Shown in pieces: positions 1 through 12,258 of a DNA stretch of 64,000 nt. This DNA is from Morella rubra (lineage: Eukaryota > Streptophyta > Magnoliopsida > Fagales > Myricaceae). The stretch lies in assembly GCA_003952965.2 (NCBI GenBank), contig RXIC02000409.1:124001-188000 (forward strand). Direction: 5' to 3'. The translations under genes and the position numbers were made by a program. Every line of letters begins with the position of its first letter. Within the stretch, counting starts at the first letter, position 1. Below the pieces are notes generated by a model that did no database searches, was not told the DNA's origin, and saw only the letters and a list, made by a program, of their open reading frames with translations.

Positions 1-10
1 ACATGCTAAC

Positions 11-3000
11 CTTACAAGTACTGGGAGAATTTTCTGGATCTTTTGCAGCTGGATAAAACACTGCTTACAGCATTCTAGCCTGTGATTGAATTGCAGGTAT
101 TAGAAAGTTCATCACACAAAGTAAATCTCACCCACCCATACCCACCCAAGAAGTAAAAGCAAAATGTCACTACTACCGCACAAATTATCAAACCTTTGCT
201 CTGCATGAAGATCAACACCAACAGCAGGAGGTGCGGAAATGGTTGAGTGGATCACTGGGCCAAAGACTGCTACAAGCTTCAGTAGCATCTCCAATGACAC
301 ATTGACATGCCTGTAACATTTGCACCACAAGAATATACGTATCGCAATCTATAAGTCCACCCCAATGAATTTGGGTAAACTACCACCTTCCCTTGATCCA
401 GCATAAATGGTAGATTAAAAAGCACTAAGTATATCTGGACACCCTTTTAGTAGCATAAATGGTAGAGATGACAAGAACTCTTAAGGATCATTTTCTTTTT
501 CCAGAGTTGAATTCCCTCCCATAATAATTACATTGGAAAAAGGTCAAGAAGCTACAGTCAGGAGTCCAGATGAGTACAACGGAGTCATGCTAAATACTCT
601 GGGCCTGCAGATCATGAAAACTTAATATATACTCTTTATGAACTATGTAAGAAAGTTCATTAATATCAATGGTTATAGCTCTAGTTGCATTGTAGTGTCC
701 CACATATTTTAAGTACTAAACTAAGATAGTATAAAATCCCAAGCCCAACCATCTTCCAGCCCCTAGCATTATGAATTTCCTTAACATCTTATGTTTAAAA
801 TGGTTACCTTTCTACCTTGCTGTTGAGCAAACCCAAAAGCACAGGAAGCAAGCAAGAAAACAGATCCAATGTGAGAGTCTCCATTTTCTCCATGACAACA
901 CTGGTCACTTCGACTTGCACCTGCACCAGGATCAGATGAATATTAGAACAACCAAATATACGAGAAGAAAAGCTCTAGTTATTAGTTGGTACTAGTACAA
1001 TAATATAAGCTATACACTCAAAACGCTTTCAATAAATACCCACAGAATGATCTGGCAGCTTCAGCAGTGCATTAATAGCACCTTTGATATCGTTCCGCTC
1101 CCAAAAATGCCGCACTACCTGTAAATTCACAATGAATCTCGTATACATCACTTCTAGCATAAAAACAGCTTTAGAAAGAAGTCTTCATCTAAGATTAAGT
1201 ACTGTCCTTAAGTAACATGTGGTAAACATTTCTTTGCTCTTTCCCCCTCTTCCCAATCTACATACCAGCAGAGAAGTTTCTTCTATGATTACAAAAAACA
1301 ATCTTAGATGAATTTACAAGTTGATAATTTGACACAATAATGCATACCAAATGGCAATACATCAAGGGGCAAGTCAATACATTGGGCTTCCAGAGGTTAC
1401 CCTGATAGGATGAATTCGCCCATGTCAAGTTGCACAGAAATCTTGGTAACAACTAATGACCCAATGCATCTCATGTCATGACTTAATTATTCAACTTGCT
1501 TGACAAAGTAAGGTTACCTGCAATTTTGTTAAGCGGGAGCGAAGAGTACTTATGAATACTTCATGAGTCTGCATGAGATCTTCAGTAATATCCGTATCAT
1601 TTGCTGAAGTCAATTCTCTTCCAGAAGTTTGAGGTACTCCTTTCTGCCAATTAGAAAACAATGTGAAACGATAATTAAACAAGTTTAGTTAACCAAAAGT
1701 TAGAATGCGTATACCTACGAGTCTCCACATAAAACATCCTCAATGTAAATAAATGTTTTCGAAAAAAGGAGATTTTTTTGAGAAAAATAGGAGCAGATCT
1801 TTGACCCTCAATAGCCCAGTCACACTAATTAATGATTAAAAAATTTATATGGTCAAAAGAAATGGAATCATCCCATGATCCAAATCATCTTGGATTAGTA
1901 AATGAGAAATTTCCCAAGGGAAACATTATTGAAGCTAATCCAAATATAATGATTATACGTCTAGTACAAAAGTTCCAGCTTCAAAAAAGTCCAATGACTT
2001 CTCAAATATACACAATTCAAAAGTATCGAGTTAAAATTTTGAATTTTCAAGCCTCATGTTAGTCAGGACCTAGACAATGAAGACCAGACTCTGCAAAGGC
2101 ATTATAGTTGCCATTATGAAATATTCCTATATTGTAGAAAAGCTTTCCTATTCAGATGGAAAAATTTTTACCACCACGGTAAGAGTCATATCCATTTCAG
2201 GTATCACACGAGGCATGGTAGATGCTTGATCTTCATTGCTATCGACACTTTCTCTTCTTTCAAACCTCTCAACCAGAGAGCGGGTCCTTCCTCGTACAAC
2301 AACAACTGCCAAAAATGGATTCACAAAGCATCAAGATCCATTCCAATCTATATTCTATGAAAAAACAGTGGGAGCAAATGTGAACCTCCATTGACTATTT
2401 TAACAGAGCTCGTCCCTTTGCTACAATTGAGAGATTCATCACCTGAGACATAACAAGAAAACTACTTATTACTGATAAAGACAATAAACCTATTTCCCAG
2501 ATCATCATTAAAGATTATTAATATAGGCCTATGAAATAATGACTAAAATAAACATGCCCGGCTAACCCCAGGATGAGGTAAAAAGAAAAGATACTGGGCC
2601 AGCAAGAATACACTAGAGGATAGATAATTTATATATTTGGAGGAAAAGGCTAACAGAAAATGCCCAGACTTCGGTACTTGTCCAGTTAAGCACTCGTATT
2701 AACCAACAAACAATACAGGCGGTGGAGAGTGGTGAGGTATAAATTTCAGCTTTGTGCTAAAAGCGAAGACCCAATCCAGGCATTGGCAAAATATATATTC
2801 AAATGCTTCCTATATCAGGGCAAGCCTCAGAAGTCAGCTGTATGCAGTATGCTCTATGAAAGAGAATATCAGACTACTGAAAAATTCATACACATACTAG
2901 CTGGAATTGGACATGTATAAGAGAACATAAAGGAAAAATGAATGCATGTATCAGAAGTTAATTGCTGCAACAATCATCAGAAGGTGTTTTCATACTATAC

Positions 3001-6000
3001 ACAAACAGACCAATGTTTTTTAGAAGCAAGAGAAGTTATTAGGCTTATATTGGAAGTGTTGTAAGACATGTTGGGTATACTCGACTAACCAGTCTGCAGA
3101 AGTAAATGGTACAAGACTTTGGTTGAGTGATCTGAGACTGACAGGTTGAGAAGTCAACGGGTAAATGGAGATTAACAATTAACAAAACGCATTCGAGGGA
3201 AACTTTGTGGATAGGAGAGATAAGTGGGGGAGAGGGAAGAGATGAAAATGAATAATAAATGAAAAAAATATTGAATTCAATGGTATGCGGATGGTACTAT
3301 ACCATAAGAACTTACCGCTTTCCTGACTAGAGGGTGTCTGTGGTGATAAAAAATTTTCAAATTTCTCAGCAACACCTTCAATATTAGAATCTTTTTCGTC
3401 AGAGGATTCTCTACACCCTTCTACTGATGCAAATTTGGATTGGATGTTTGACTTTATTGGACCATCTAAATTGCTCGTGACATTGCTCAAAGATCTAGTT
3501 TCAACAGCTTCTGGCAGCCCATCAAGCTCAACTTTGCTATTTGATGGTCTCCGTGCATGAGCTGGTTTGAGCAACATACCACGTTTTGTCCTTGAAAAGG
3601 TTATAGCATCTTTTCCAGAAATGGTCCCATCTCTTCCATCCGGACTGCCCCTAGGTACAATGCTAGGTACAACAAATGCCTTATCAGGTGCTTTTTCCAT
3701 AGATCTCACATTCAACCCTATTGCAGGACTTTGCTTCTGAGTTGGCAGACAACTGATTTCCTTTATATCCGATGGAGGTTCCGCTTTCGGAGAACTGAAG
3801 GACTCAAGTCTCCGCGAGACTAGAGGCTTTCCACCAGTAGCTTTACAAAAAAGAGAAAACAGCACATTAGAGAAAGTATAATGAAACAGAGGGGAAATAA
3901 ATCAAGAAAACGCTTAAATATTCATGGTATGTCAGCTTGTAAGTTAGTGTCAGTGGATCAAAGTAAACTCCTCTGAAAGTCTCTGTCCACTGTATACCAC
4001 ATTCCACATCCTATACCTCCACCCCAGATTAAGCAGTGTCGAACCAAATCCTATCTATTTTCATACTCCAGAACCCAGAACAGCTCCGAAATCACGCAAG
4101 GTCAGACTTCGTGAGGGATCAGAAAACCAGCTAGAATTTCAGCAAATCGAGTGCTAGATAAACTTTGCCTTCAGATTCAGTTGCTTCAGTGCAAGCCAAA
4201 CCCACTCTTAACACGGGCTCTGGGTCTGTATTGCAAAAGGCAGCAGATTTGCCTTTACCTAGATATCATGTATGGAAACTGGATTTCTCGTCCATAAATC
4301 TATTTGTCTACTCATTAGGAAGTTACTACTTAGTCTATTCATCATATGAACTTTAAATATGATACACGCAAACAGATTTGAAAAATGCTCGTAAACCAAC
4401 CCGTTCATCTTGAAACCACTATGCCATGTCAGCCCATGCCATGATGTGCAACAAGAACATGTACAATAGTTTTCCATCACAACTGCAGACCCAATTACAT
4501 AAAAATATATGTGCTTAACCATTTTGTGGGGACTATGGACTCTATGATTCTTTGATAATCACGACCCTCACTCTTGCTTTACTCTTGCTTTAAGACTACA
4601 CTGTAGTAACATTCTGGCTAGATCAGACCAAGTGCATTCTCAATCTATCAACACCACCATTGGTTAAGCTCAACCAGCACAAAATGCTAAGCATCTAGAA
4701 ATTCATGGATATTCAAAATGATACTCATTTTGAACAAATAAAATGAAGCGAAGCAAATTTTGAGGAAAACAAGCCACTTCCGATGTCTGCCATAAAAGAT
4801 ATAACACTAAGAGGGGGGGGGGGGGGGGGGGGGATACAAAGAATGAACTTGTATGTGAAGTCATAACTAGGACAAATGTTCTCTGTTGCGACTTCTCTAA
4901 AATTTAACTTGTTCCGTCCCTTTTGTACATATAGCTCGAGGGGGAAAGACAAAACAGACCAAGGTAAATAATCCTGTCAGGCAGCTTCTGCTTAGACTAA
5001 ACTACACATTTCTAAATTGTTAGACAAGTAGAAGGTTCCATGCCCTTGGATAAGGACCATATTTAGAATGGATGCATGAATGAAAAATGGTATTAAAATG
5101 TGAGGATTTAGTGAATCATCAACTGCTAGAAAACTAAGAAAAACATCAGAAACTTTATAAAAACTTACAATCCACATATATGTTCTTTATCTCTTTCGTC
5201 TCATGATCAGGAGAAACGCACCGCAAAGCTGAAGTTGACCTGGTAACACTTCCTACTTTCTCTGAAGAATGACTTCCCTGGAAATTAAGTTTAATTCTCT
5301 GCTCCGCAGAGTCATTTTGCTCAGGTTTCGAATTAACTGCATATGGCTCAATAAGCTGTCACAGGTAACACAATATAAATTGAGTTCAAAAAAAATGGTA
5401 AAGATCAACTTTTCAAAAGGGAATGGGGGGGCAAGAAAGAAAATGTTAGAAGAAAAGATAGAGGTGAATACTGATATATCTGCTGCCCAAACTCCAACAG
5501 AATTCCGATAGTATGAGCAAGCCAGAAGTTTTCCGTCATGAATGCATAGATCACCAAGCGTTGACCATCCCATATCAACAGCATCATGACATATTAACGG
5601 TTCCCATGAGTACACCTAATATGGCAAACATGGAAATATGAAGTCAATGTACCATCCTGAATCAATCTTCTAAAACTTCAGGATGGGAGCAATCCAAACC
5701 TTCATACTATCTTCCGCCCCAGAAAATAGGGTCCTCCCATCAGGATGAAAGGCAATTGCTCGTACTCCTGTAGCCTGAAATTGTAACTATTTTTATGAGA
5801 ACAGTGGAATTAAATCCTTATCCATTATGATCAAATTAAGAAGGGAAGATAAAGAGGTCCCTCTAGCAAAACCAAAGAAAATAGTTGACATAAAGGAAAG
5901 GACAAAAACATGCCTGATACATGTCGTTGGGTTTTCGGGTAATCACAGCAAAACACCAACCTTCTAGAATACTATAATTTACAAAAAAGCGTTCAGGTTA

Positions 6001-8594
6001 TAGAACATGGCACTATGTACCTCAGGTCTGGAAGATCCAATTAGTTCAAAGGTTTCTAGATCCCAGAATTTCACAGTTCTGTCTGCTGAACCTGCCAAAC
6101 AATTTGAATGTTACGATAGCTTACTAATTACAAGTAAACATATTAGTGAGAATATATTGATTTCTGCAGGCAGACGAAAGGAATCAGAAACACGATACAC
6201 ATCGACATTTGTATATACTTGCAAACCTATAGATCAATAAACTACAACGATGCTAATTTGCCCCACATTTATAGGAACACAATTTAAACAGGCCACAAAA
6301 AGGTTCAAAACTGCTATGCTTTATGTCAATAACTTTATTCAAGTAAACTAAACAAATTACATAACCCACAACCATTAACCACCTCTAAGAAAAATTAAAG
6401 GTGGCTATCATAGCCCTCACACGCCCTCCCATCAACCCCCCACAAGAAAAGAAAAAAAGCATATTCATTAAATTTCTTAAAGAGATGACATTACAGGCTA
6501 ATATATTTTGCATGAATATGAAGGATACAAACTTCACCCCATTGGAGACTTACTGACTATTTGGGAACTACTTAATCATGAAGACCATTTTTCATCTAAT
6601 GCATGGTCAATTTAAGTCTGAAATTAGAGCAGACTCAGATGCTTGCTCACCTGTGGCCAAAAGAAACTCAAGGGGATGGAAATCGATGGATCGAATGTGT
6701 CCTTCGTGGAACTTGAAGTCATGCAAGAGCTTTCCAGCCGTCAGATCCCAAACCTGTTCAGCAGTAAGAGAAAGTTGCTGCTTATAGACACCGACGACAA
6801 ATCTTGCTGTAAGCTGCACTCTAGCAGCGTGATCCATTATTACCTTTACAACATTATCAAACCCACCAGAAACCACCCATCGACCATCAGGAGAGAATTT
6901 GATTGTACTAATGCCTCGTGTATGACCCTTGTATGTGTGAATGCATCCTTTCTTTCTAATATCCCAGATCTTTAGATTAGTATCCATGGAACCAGATGCA
7001 AAGAACTCTCCAAATGGATGAAATTCAACAGCAGTGCAGTTGGATCTATGTCCAGTAAGAGTTCGAACCACTACACTTCAATAAGAATAATAAATGAGTT
7101 AGAAGTTTACTTATCAACAAGCCCTACAACTCATGTAACAATCTAAGGAAACAAGTGTTTAGATTCCATTCCAAACAAATGATTTGGAACCAAAAATAGT
7201 ACCCCCTAGATTCTTATGCTAGTCAGGCCCTCTAAGTAAGTGATATGATCCATATAGCTACAATGGTCAATTTCATTCGTTTTCTATTGTTTCAAAACAG
7301 ATTATAAATATGTTAACCACTTTTCAATCTAAGAACTCCAACTTAACCAAAAAATAAAAACCAATCCGGAAATAACTCACTCTTTACTTCCTCCAAGTCC
7401 CAGAGCTTTATCACACCATTAGAAGCTCCAGCAAGCACCAAAACTTCTGCCGAATCAAAAGCTATGGATTCAACTGGACTTGTATGGCCACTCATGCTCT
7501 GCATAGTTTCACACAAACCAAACAAAAATAAATAAATAAATAAATTATTCCGCCAGACAAAGAAATCTTCCAGCAAATATACGACCCTTTTCAAACTAGA
7601 TTTAAAACAACCATAAAAGAAGAGACTTAGTTCAAAACTCAGTTACTCTGCTCGAAAGCAGTGTATACGAATACCCACAACGGGAACAAAGATAAAACAC
7701 TAAACTTGGCAATGAGCCACTAACCTAAGGACCATATCATGTGATCATTGAAGTTGTACAAGTTGGAAGTAATACCCTTAATTTGGCACGAGTAGGACCT
7801 TTTTTAACAATTCCAAGGACGAAGGCAGATCAAAAGAAACTCTCAAATACTATTGCAAATTCAACTACGGAATTTCTTAATTACGCGTAATGCAGGACAC
7901 AAAGCTTGGACTATTACCGTTAGAGAGCTGGGTTTCCCGATCGTCCAAAGATTAACGTTATGGTCATCCCCGCCAGTGATAAAAAGGCGGCACGCCTTCT
8001 TCCCAATATTCAGGCAGTTCACACTCCCCGAATGAGCCACAAATTCCTCTGTTATTCAACTCAGTCAAGAAATCACACGGCCCAACATAAAAAATGCAAT
8101 TTGTAATTTTGTTAAAAATATGGAAAGATTTAACAATTTCAGTTATGAACTTCGTTTCGACTGTAATGCTCCTAGTTGCAGAAAAAATTGAAGAAAGGGG
8201 AAAGTGTGAAGTACGTTTGGCTAGGTTCAGTTCAATTTCGGAACCATATTTTGACTCTCCTCTTCTCTTATTCAAAATTTTAAAGGAAAAAAAAAAAAAA
8301 AGGAACAAAAATGGAAAGCCACTTAAACAATACTCCAAAAAAAGGCCAACGCAAAAACACAGCTCAGATAGGGAAAAATAAACTTTTTCAGCTAAAATTT
8401 CAAGAGAATTTCCAAAAGAAGTTCAAATACTACCAGCAAGAAACCTAACATTAGAAAGAAATAGCTCAAAGTTCGGAGCTGATTCAAGCTTTGCATTTAA
8501 ACGAAAAAAAATCTGTACAAGAAGTTCAACAAGGAAAAAAAAATGTAATGAACAAATTTCAAAGGATACGCAGCTTATATCCACGCTTCCCCAT
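11..8594 (-). CDS. KTN80: Katanin p80 WD40 subunit B1 homolog (3' end outside window)
   Basis: Regulatory and targeting subunit of the microtubule-severing katanin complex; in plants it directs the p60 ATPase to microtubule crossovers and branch points (family knowledge). Exons in coding order: 8594-8570, 8048-7918, 7498-7381, 7070-6844, 6753-6651, 6091-6021, 5774-5700, 5615-5472, 5355-5169, 3840-3316, 2442-2386, 2305-2172, 1643-1518, 1118-1044, 920-808, 310-194, 79-11, giving 765 codons plus 2 nt with all phases matching. Exons 1-8 (residues 1-298) form the WD40 propeller, with typical strings such as [21 protein letters not shown] and [20 protein letters not shown]. Residues about 299-599 are a low-complexity linker. 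Exons 13-17 are the con80 domain that binds p60 ([18 protein letters not shown]). The start was chosen because MGKRGYKL in a 25-nt first exon matches the family N-terminus. The last visible exon ends in a donor site at 10, so the C-terminus lies outside. Function is well supported; which KTN80 paralogue it is cannot be told. Confidence 0.93.
4813..4833. repeat. Uninterrupted run of 21 G (C on the coding strand)
   Basis: Mononucleotide run inside KTN80 intron 9. It can fold as a G-quadruplex on the plus strand and is prone to polymerase slippage, so its exact length is unreliable. Confidence 0.9.
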
Positions 8595-11500
8595 TTCCCT
8601 GGAAGCTGCAGAAATCGAATTCTGAAGCTAAAACGAGATCGACAAATGCAACAAGTCTTTAGCAGCGACGAAACAACGAAGGAAACTGCTTTACTTCCAC
8701 GAACAACTTCGCGAAGCATAAAAAGATTCTTTTTGCCCAAGAACTAAAATCCAGCTAGAAAAGATGGGAACTGGATTTAGATGGAGAAACAGTTCTACAA
8801 AGATTTCGGAGATTCAACAATACCAACTGTTCGGAAAAAGTTCCCACACCGAAACAAAAAAAACCGAAAAAGGGAGAAAAAAGAGAGTTTTTTTCTTTTT
8901 TTCCCCTTTTTTTTTTTTTTTGAGACGCGTCAGATAGAGAGAAATAGAGAAAGAAGGAAAGAAAGAGACAGAGAGGTGTTTGAATCCTGACCGTGATTAA
9001 GGCCAGACGCTGCTGATTTTTCATTTGACCGAACTACCCCCAATTTCTTTACGTTTCCCCTATACAAATTACACAAATACCCAGAATAATTAGTTAAATG
9101 ACGCAACGATACCCATCTCTCTGTTCTCTCTGTCTCTCTCGTAGACACGCATTTCAGTTCTAGTGGCTTAGGTTGGATTATCTAAAACTTTCTTTCAGAC
9201 CGACCAAAGAGAAATTACTGTTTAATTTCGTTATCTTTTTGTTCTTTCAATTTATTCTTCATTGCAGCACGTTGGTGGCTCAGATAAATAGAAGAAAAAA
9301 ATTAATTTCTTTTTATATGGGTGGGGGACTCTGCCTGCTAGCAGACTCTACCCACGAATATTTCTTGGATCTGGAAAATGACTCGTGGCTGTGAAAGGAA
9401 GACAGATTCGTTAAACAATAGTTTTCTTGCTGTTTTTATATTATACGATCTGTGGTCTTTGTGAGTAGTAAATGGGCTATTGGTTTTGATAAAGACAGTT
9501 TACTTACATGTTTGATTATTCCTTAAAACAGCCATGGTGGCCGTCAACTTTGGTACATCTGCTCCTGCAGAACACAAGAATTGCCTATTCAGGCCCAAGT
9601 CATCAACTACTGTGGGCACGCGTCAAACTGGGGCAGCAATTAATTCATATTTTGCTTAAACCACAAACTATGTGCATTCATTTCATTGCCCCATTTTCAA
9701 TCATTTTGCATTTATGAGCTTAGAAAAACTCCGAACACCCCCAAGTTATTCCAGACCAGACTGCACTTTATTCCTTATTTTTGAATTTTAAATTTTCTTG
9801 TTTTTCTTTCTTTCTTTCTTTTATTCAGCTCCTCATTGAGGCCTCTTTTTCTGTGGAAGTATTTGTTTTTATTCGGGTTTTGTAGTACTGCTTGTGCAGT
9901 TTTTTGGTTTAGTTTATGGGTCAGGATAGGCTTTACTGGGTCATACGTTTGAAGCAGAACAGTTCAATCAAGAGAGACGTGCCCCCCAGCATGGTTGACG
10001 AAAGCCTCATTCCTGCACTGTCAGCATCTTCCTAAAAAATCGGTTACCCAAAAATAGATATATAAAAAAAATCTCTCTCTGTTCCTTTCACTTTCTGTGT
10101 AATTATCATTGGTGGGAAAATCGTATGAAATGTGACCATCAGATCTCTAAATCCATCCCAATCAAATGCACGGAACTGGTGTAAAGTAAATTGGAGTTGC
10201 CGTAGTGGCCATAGCAATAAAGAATATCTACTTTGATGCTCGAGAAGTACTCCATTGAAGAGCCAGTCAGGTTGTCAAGGCCCCTTTTGTGGTGGTGGGG
10301 TTCCATGGACGATTTTAGTCTTAGGCAAGAGGAATGTCTCTGCGGAAACAAGGTAAATCTGCCCCGGCACTCGGCAGATAAGGGCTGTTGGGAATTATAA
10401 AGCCACTGCTTTCCAACTTTGTCGATGTGCCTCGAGTCCTTTAATATGGCATTCAATACTTTTAACATGTCTGTCGATTTAACACAACTGCTGGGTGACA
10501 TAACATCGCGAAGGCCCCTTACATTCAACTATTTTAAGATGATTCAAAAAATAGAAAACTCAAAGCTCAAAATTTTGAGCTTGATTAAAAAAATTATAAA
10601 ATAATATTTATATTCCTCATCGAATTATTCTTTTTTATTATAATATTCATTTAGATTTTCCTTCTCACTTTTTCACCAACTCCTACAAATTATATTCAAC
10701 TTTTTACTAACTCTCACACTCCAAAATTTCAACAATCAAATACCAATGTGCTCATAATTCGCGGGCTTCTAGGACATTTTCTATTTAGAGATATTCCTAA
10801 TTTGTGTAGGCAAATAAATAAAAAAAAATCAAAGGACAAAAGTACGCTATGAAACCCCAATTTCATGTTCTTTCATTGCAATTTGCATCAATGTTCTGGC
10901 AGAACCTTCCATTGAATTTCCTCGTTCACCATCATTTACAATTAAAAAAAAAAAGTAACATTGAACTTGTATATACTATTATACCGCGTAAACGGCAGGG
11001 AGGGAGATATGGAAATATTAATAAGGGCAAGACGCATCACGCCTGTGATAGAGGGCAAAGTCGCATTTTTCTGGCAGTTCTGCTGTGGTCAAAAGAAAAT
11101 CAAGGTGTTTGAGGTGTTCACATCTCACACGCAAACAAACGCCAGGACAAATGCTGAAATCTGTCTAATGGGGCATAGTCTTTGCTTGTGGCCTATATTA
11201 GAAGGCTAATGTAATAGCCCAGTACGATTCACTCTAGCAGAGCTTCACGTGCATGCGTGACACGAGCTGCTCTTTCTTCTCGCTTCACAATCATTGTCCT
11301 GAACTTGAAACAGACATTATAAATTATACACGACCAACGTGAAATAAACATTTTTTACTGTCTGGAAGCTATCCGACATCCCACATTAGCATAGCAGCAT
11401 GGCGCCAGTCGAATCCAATGAATTTACGTCCTCGATACGGCTCTTGGCTCTTTTCGTTAGTAGACAATTACCCCCGGAGAAGACAGTACCATGTGCGTGG

Positions 11501-12258
11501 GGGATGTTATCGTGTTGTTTTATCGAAGCTCAGAGTTAGCAGAAAAAGGCTTCCAGGAATGGCCAAGAATAATAATTTTTGTATGAAATAACAAGGTTTT
11601 TTAAACCCAAAAAAAAAAAAACCAGACAGATTTTCATCTCCTCTTGCACATGGGTCTCACTGGGGCATCCAGGAGAAATGAACGGAATATCAAGAGCATT
11701 TAGTTTTTACTTCTGCAGCGGTTTCCTGCGTATGGGGGGTCACAGCAGTCCACCATAGCAGAACCCTCAGATGTGAAAAAGGTAGCAAAAGAATGTTAAA
11801 ACTTGGCTCATATGCCTAATGGGCAAACTCACCCCCAAAACCATACTGGAGCCTGAAAATTATTAAGCCCAAATGAACCTTGGGGCACTGGTGCTTGTCA
11901 TTCTGGTTGGAGGAGCTTTCTTAATTTGTTTAACGATATGAGTGTTTGATTTATCTGGTTTGCCCACCATGGAGAACATCGATATATTTAAAACTGAACA
12001 CAAAACCGATGCATCAAACTTTTCTACACCATGACTAGTTACATTGTTTCAAGCAATATTCACAGAAATAATCATATACCACTTAAGTCAGCACCTGCAC
12101 GCTGATAAGAAAGAAACAATCATAAAGTAGGCTGAGAGCCTCCCTCTAGAGAGTGACCGTAGGGACAAATTGGCCACCAATGAAAGCTCTCACCACCGTA
12201 GCTGACACCTATCTTATATTTTCCTAATCAAGGCAATTCCTCATTGGAAAGGTTACCT
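8595..12258. other. KTN80 leader/upstream region and spacer before the receptor kinase 3' end
   Basis: No coding gene seen. The part next to KTN80 (8595 to about 9170) should hold its 5' leader and promoter; it carries a T-rich run near 8890-8925, GA-rich stretches at 8935-8975 and CT repeats at 9118-9140. A (TTTC)n stretch lies near 9803-9820 and an AT-rich repeat copy at about 10537-10775. The remainder to 12258 is unassigned and should include the 3' UTR of the minus-strand receptor kinase, whose stop codon is at 12259. Confidence 0.6.
10537..10775. repeat. AT-rich MITE-like repeat, family B copy
   Basis: The AT-rich segment contains words such as AAAATTATAAAATAAT, ATTATAATATTCATTTAGAT and CACTTTTTCACCAACTC, which recur in the same order at about 51557-51758 and in reduced form at 54475-54625. 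No coding capacity. The name is only a label for the shared words; the ends are approximate. Confidence 0.45.

Noticed and set aside
5356-5471. KTN80 intron 8 as a stop-free retained intron
   Set aside because: Open through the frame, but 116 nt long, so retention would shift the frame.
7061-7071. GTTCGAACC resembling a tRNA B box
   Set aside because: It lies within the KTN80 WD40 exon (codons for VRT) and no cloverleaf can be drawn around it.
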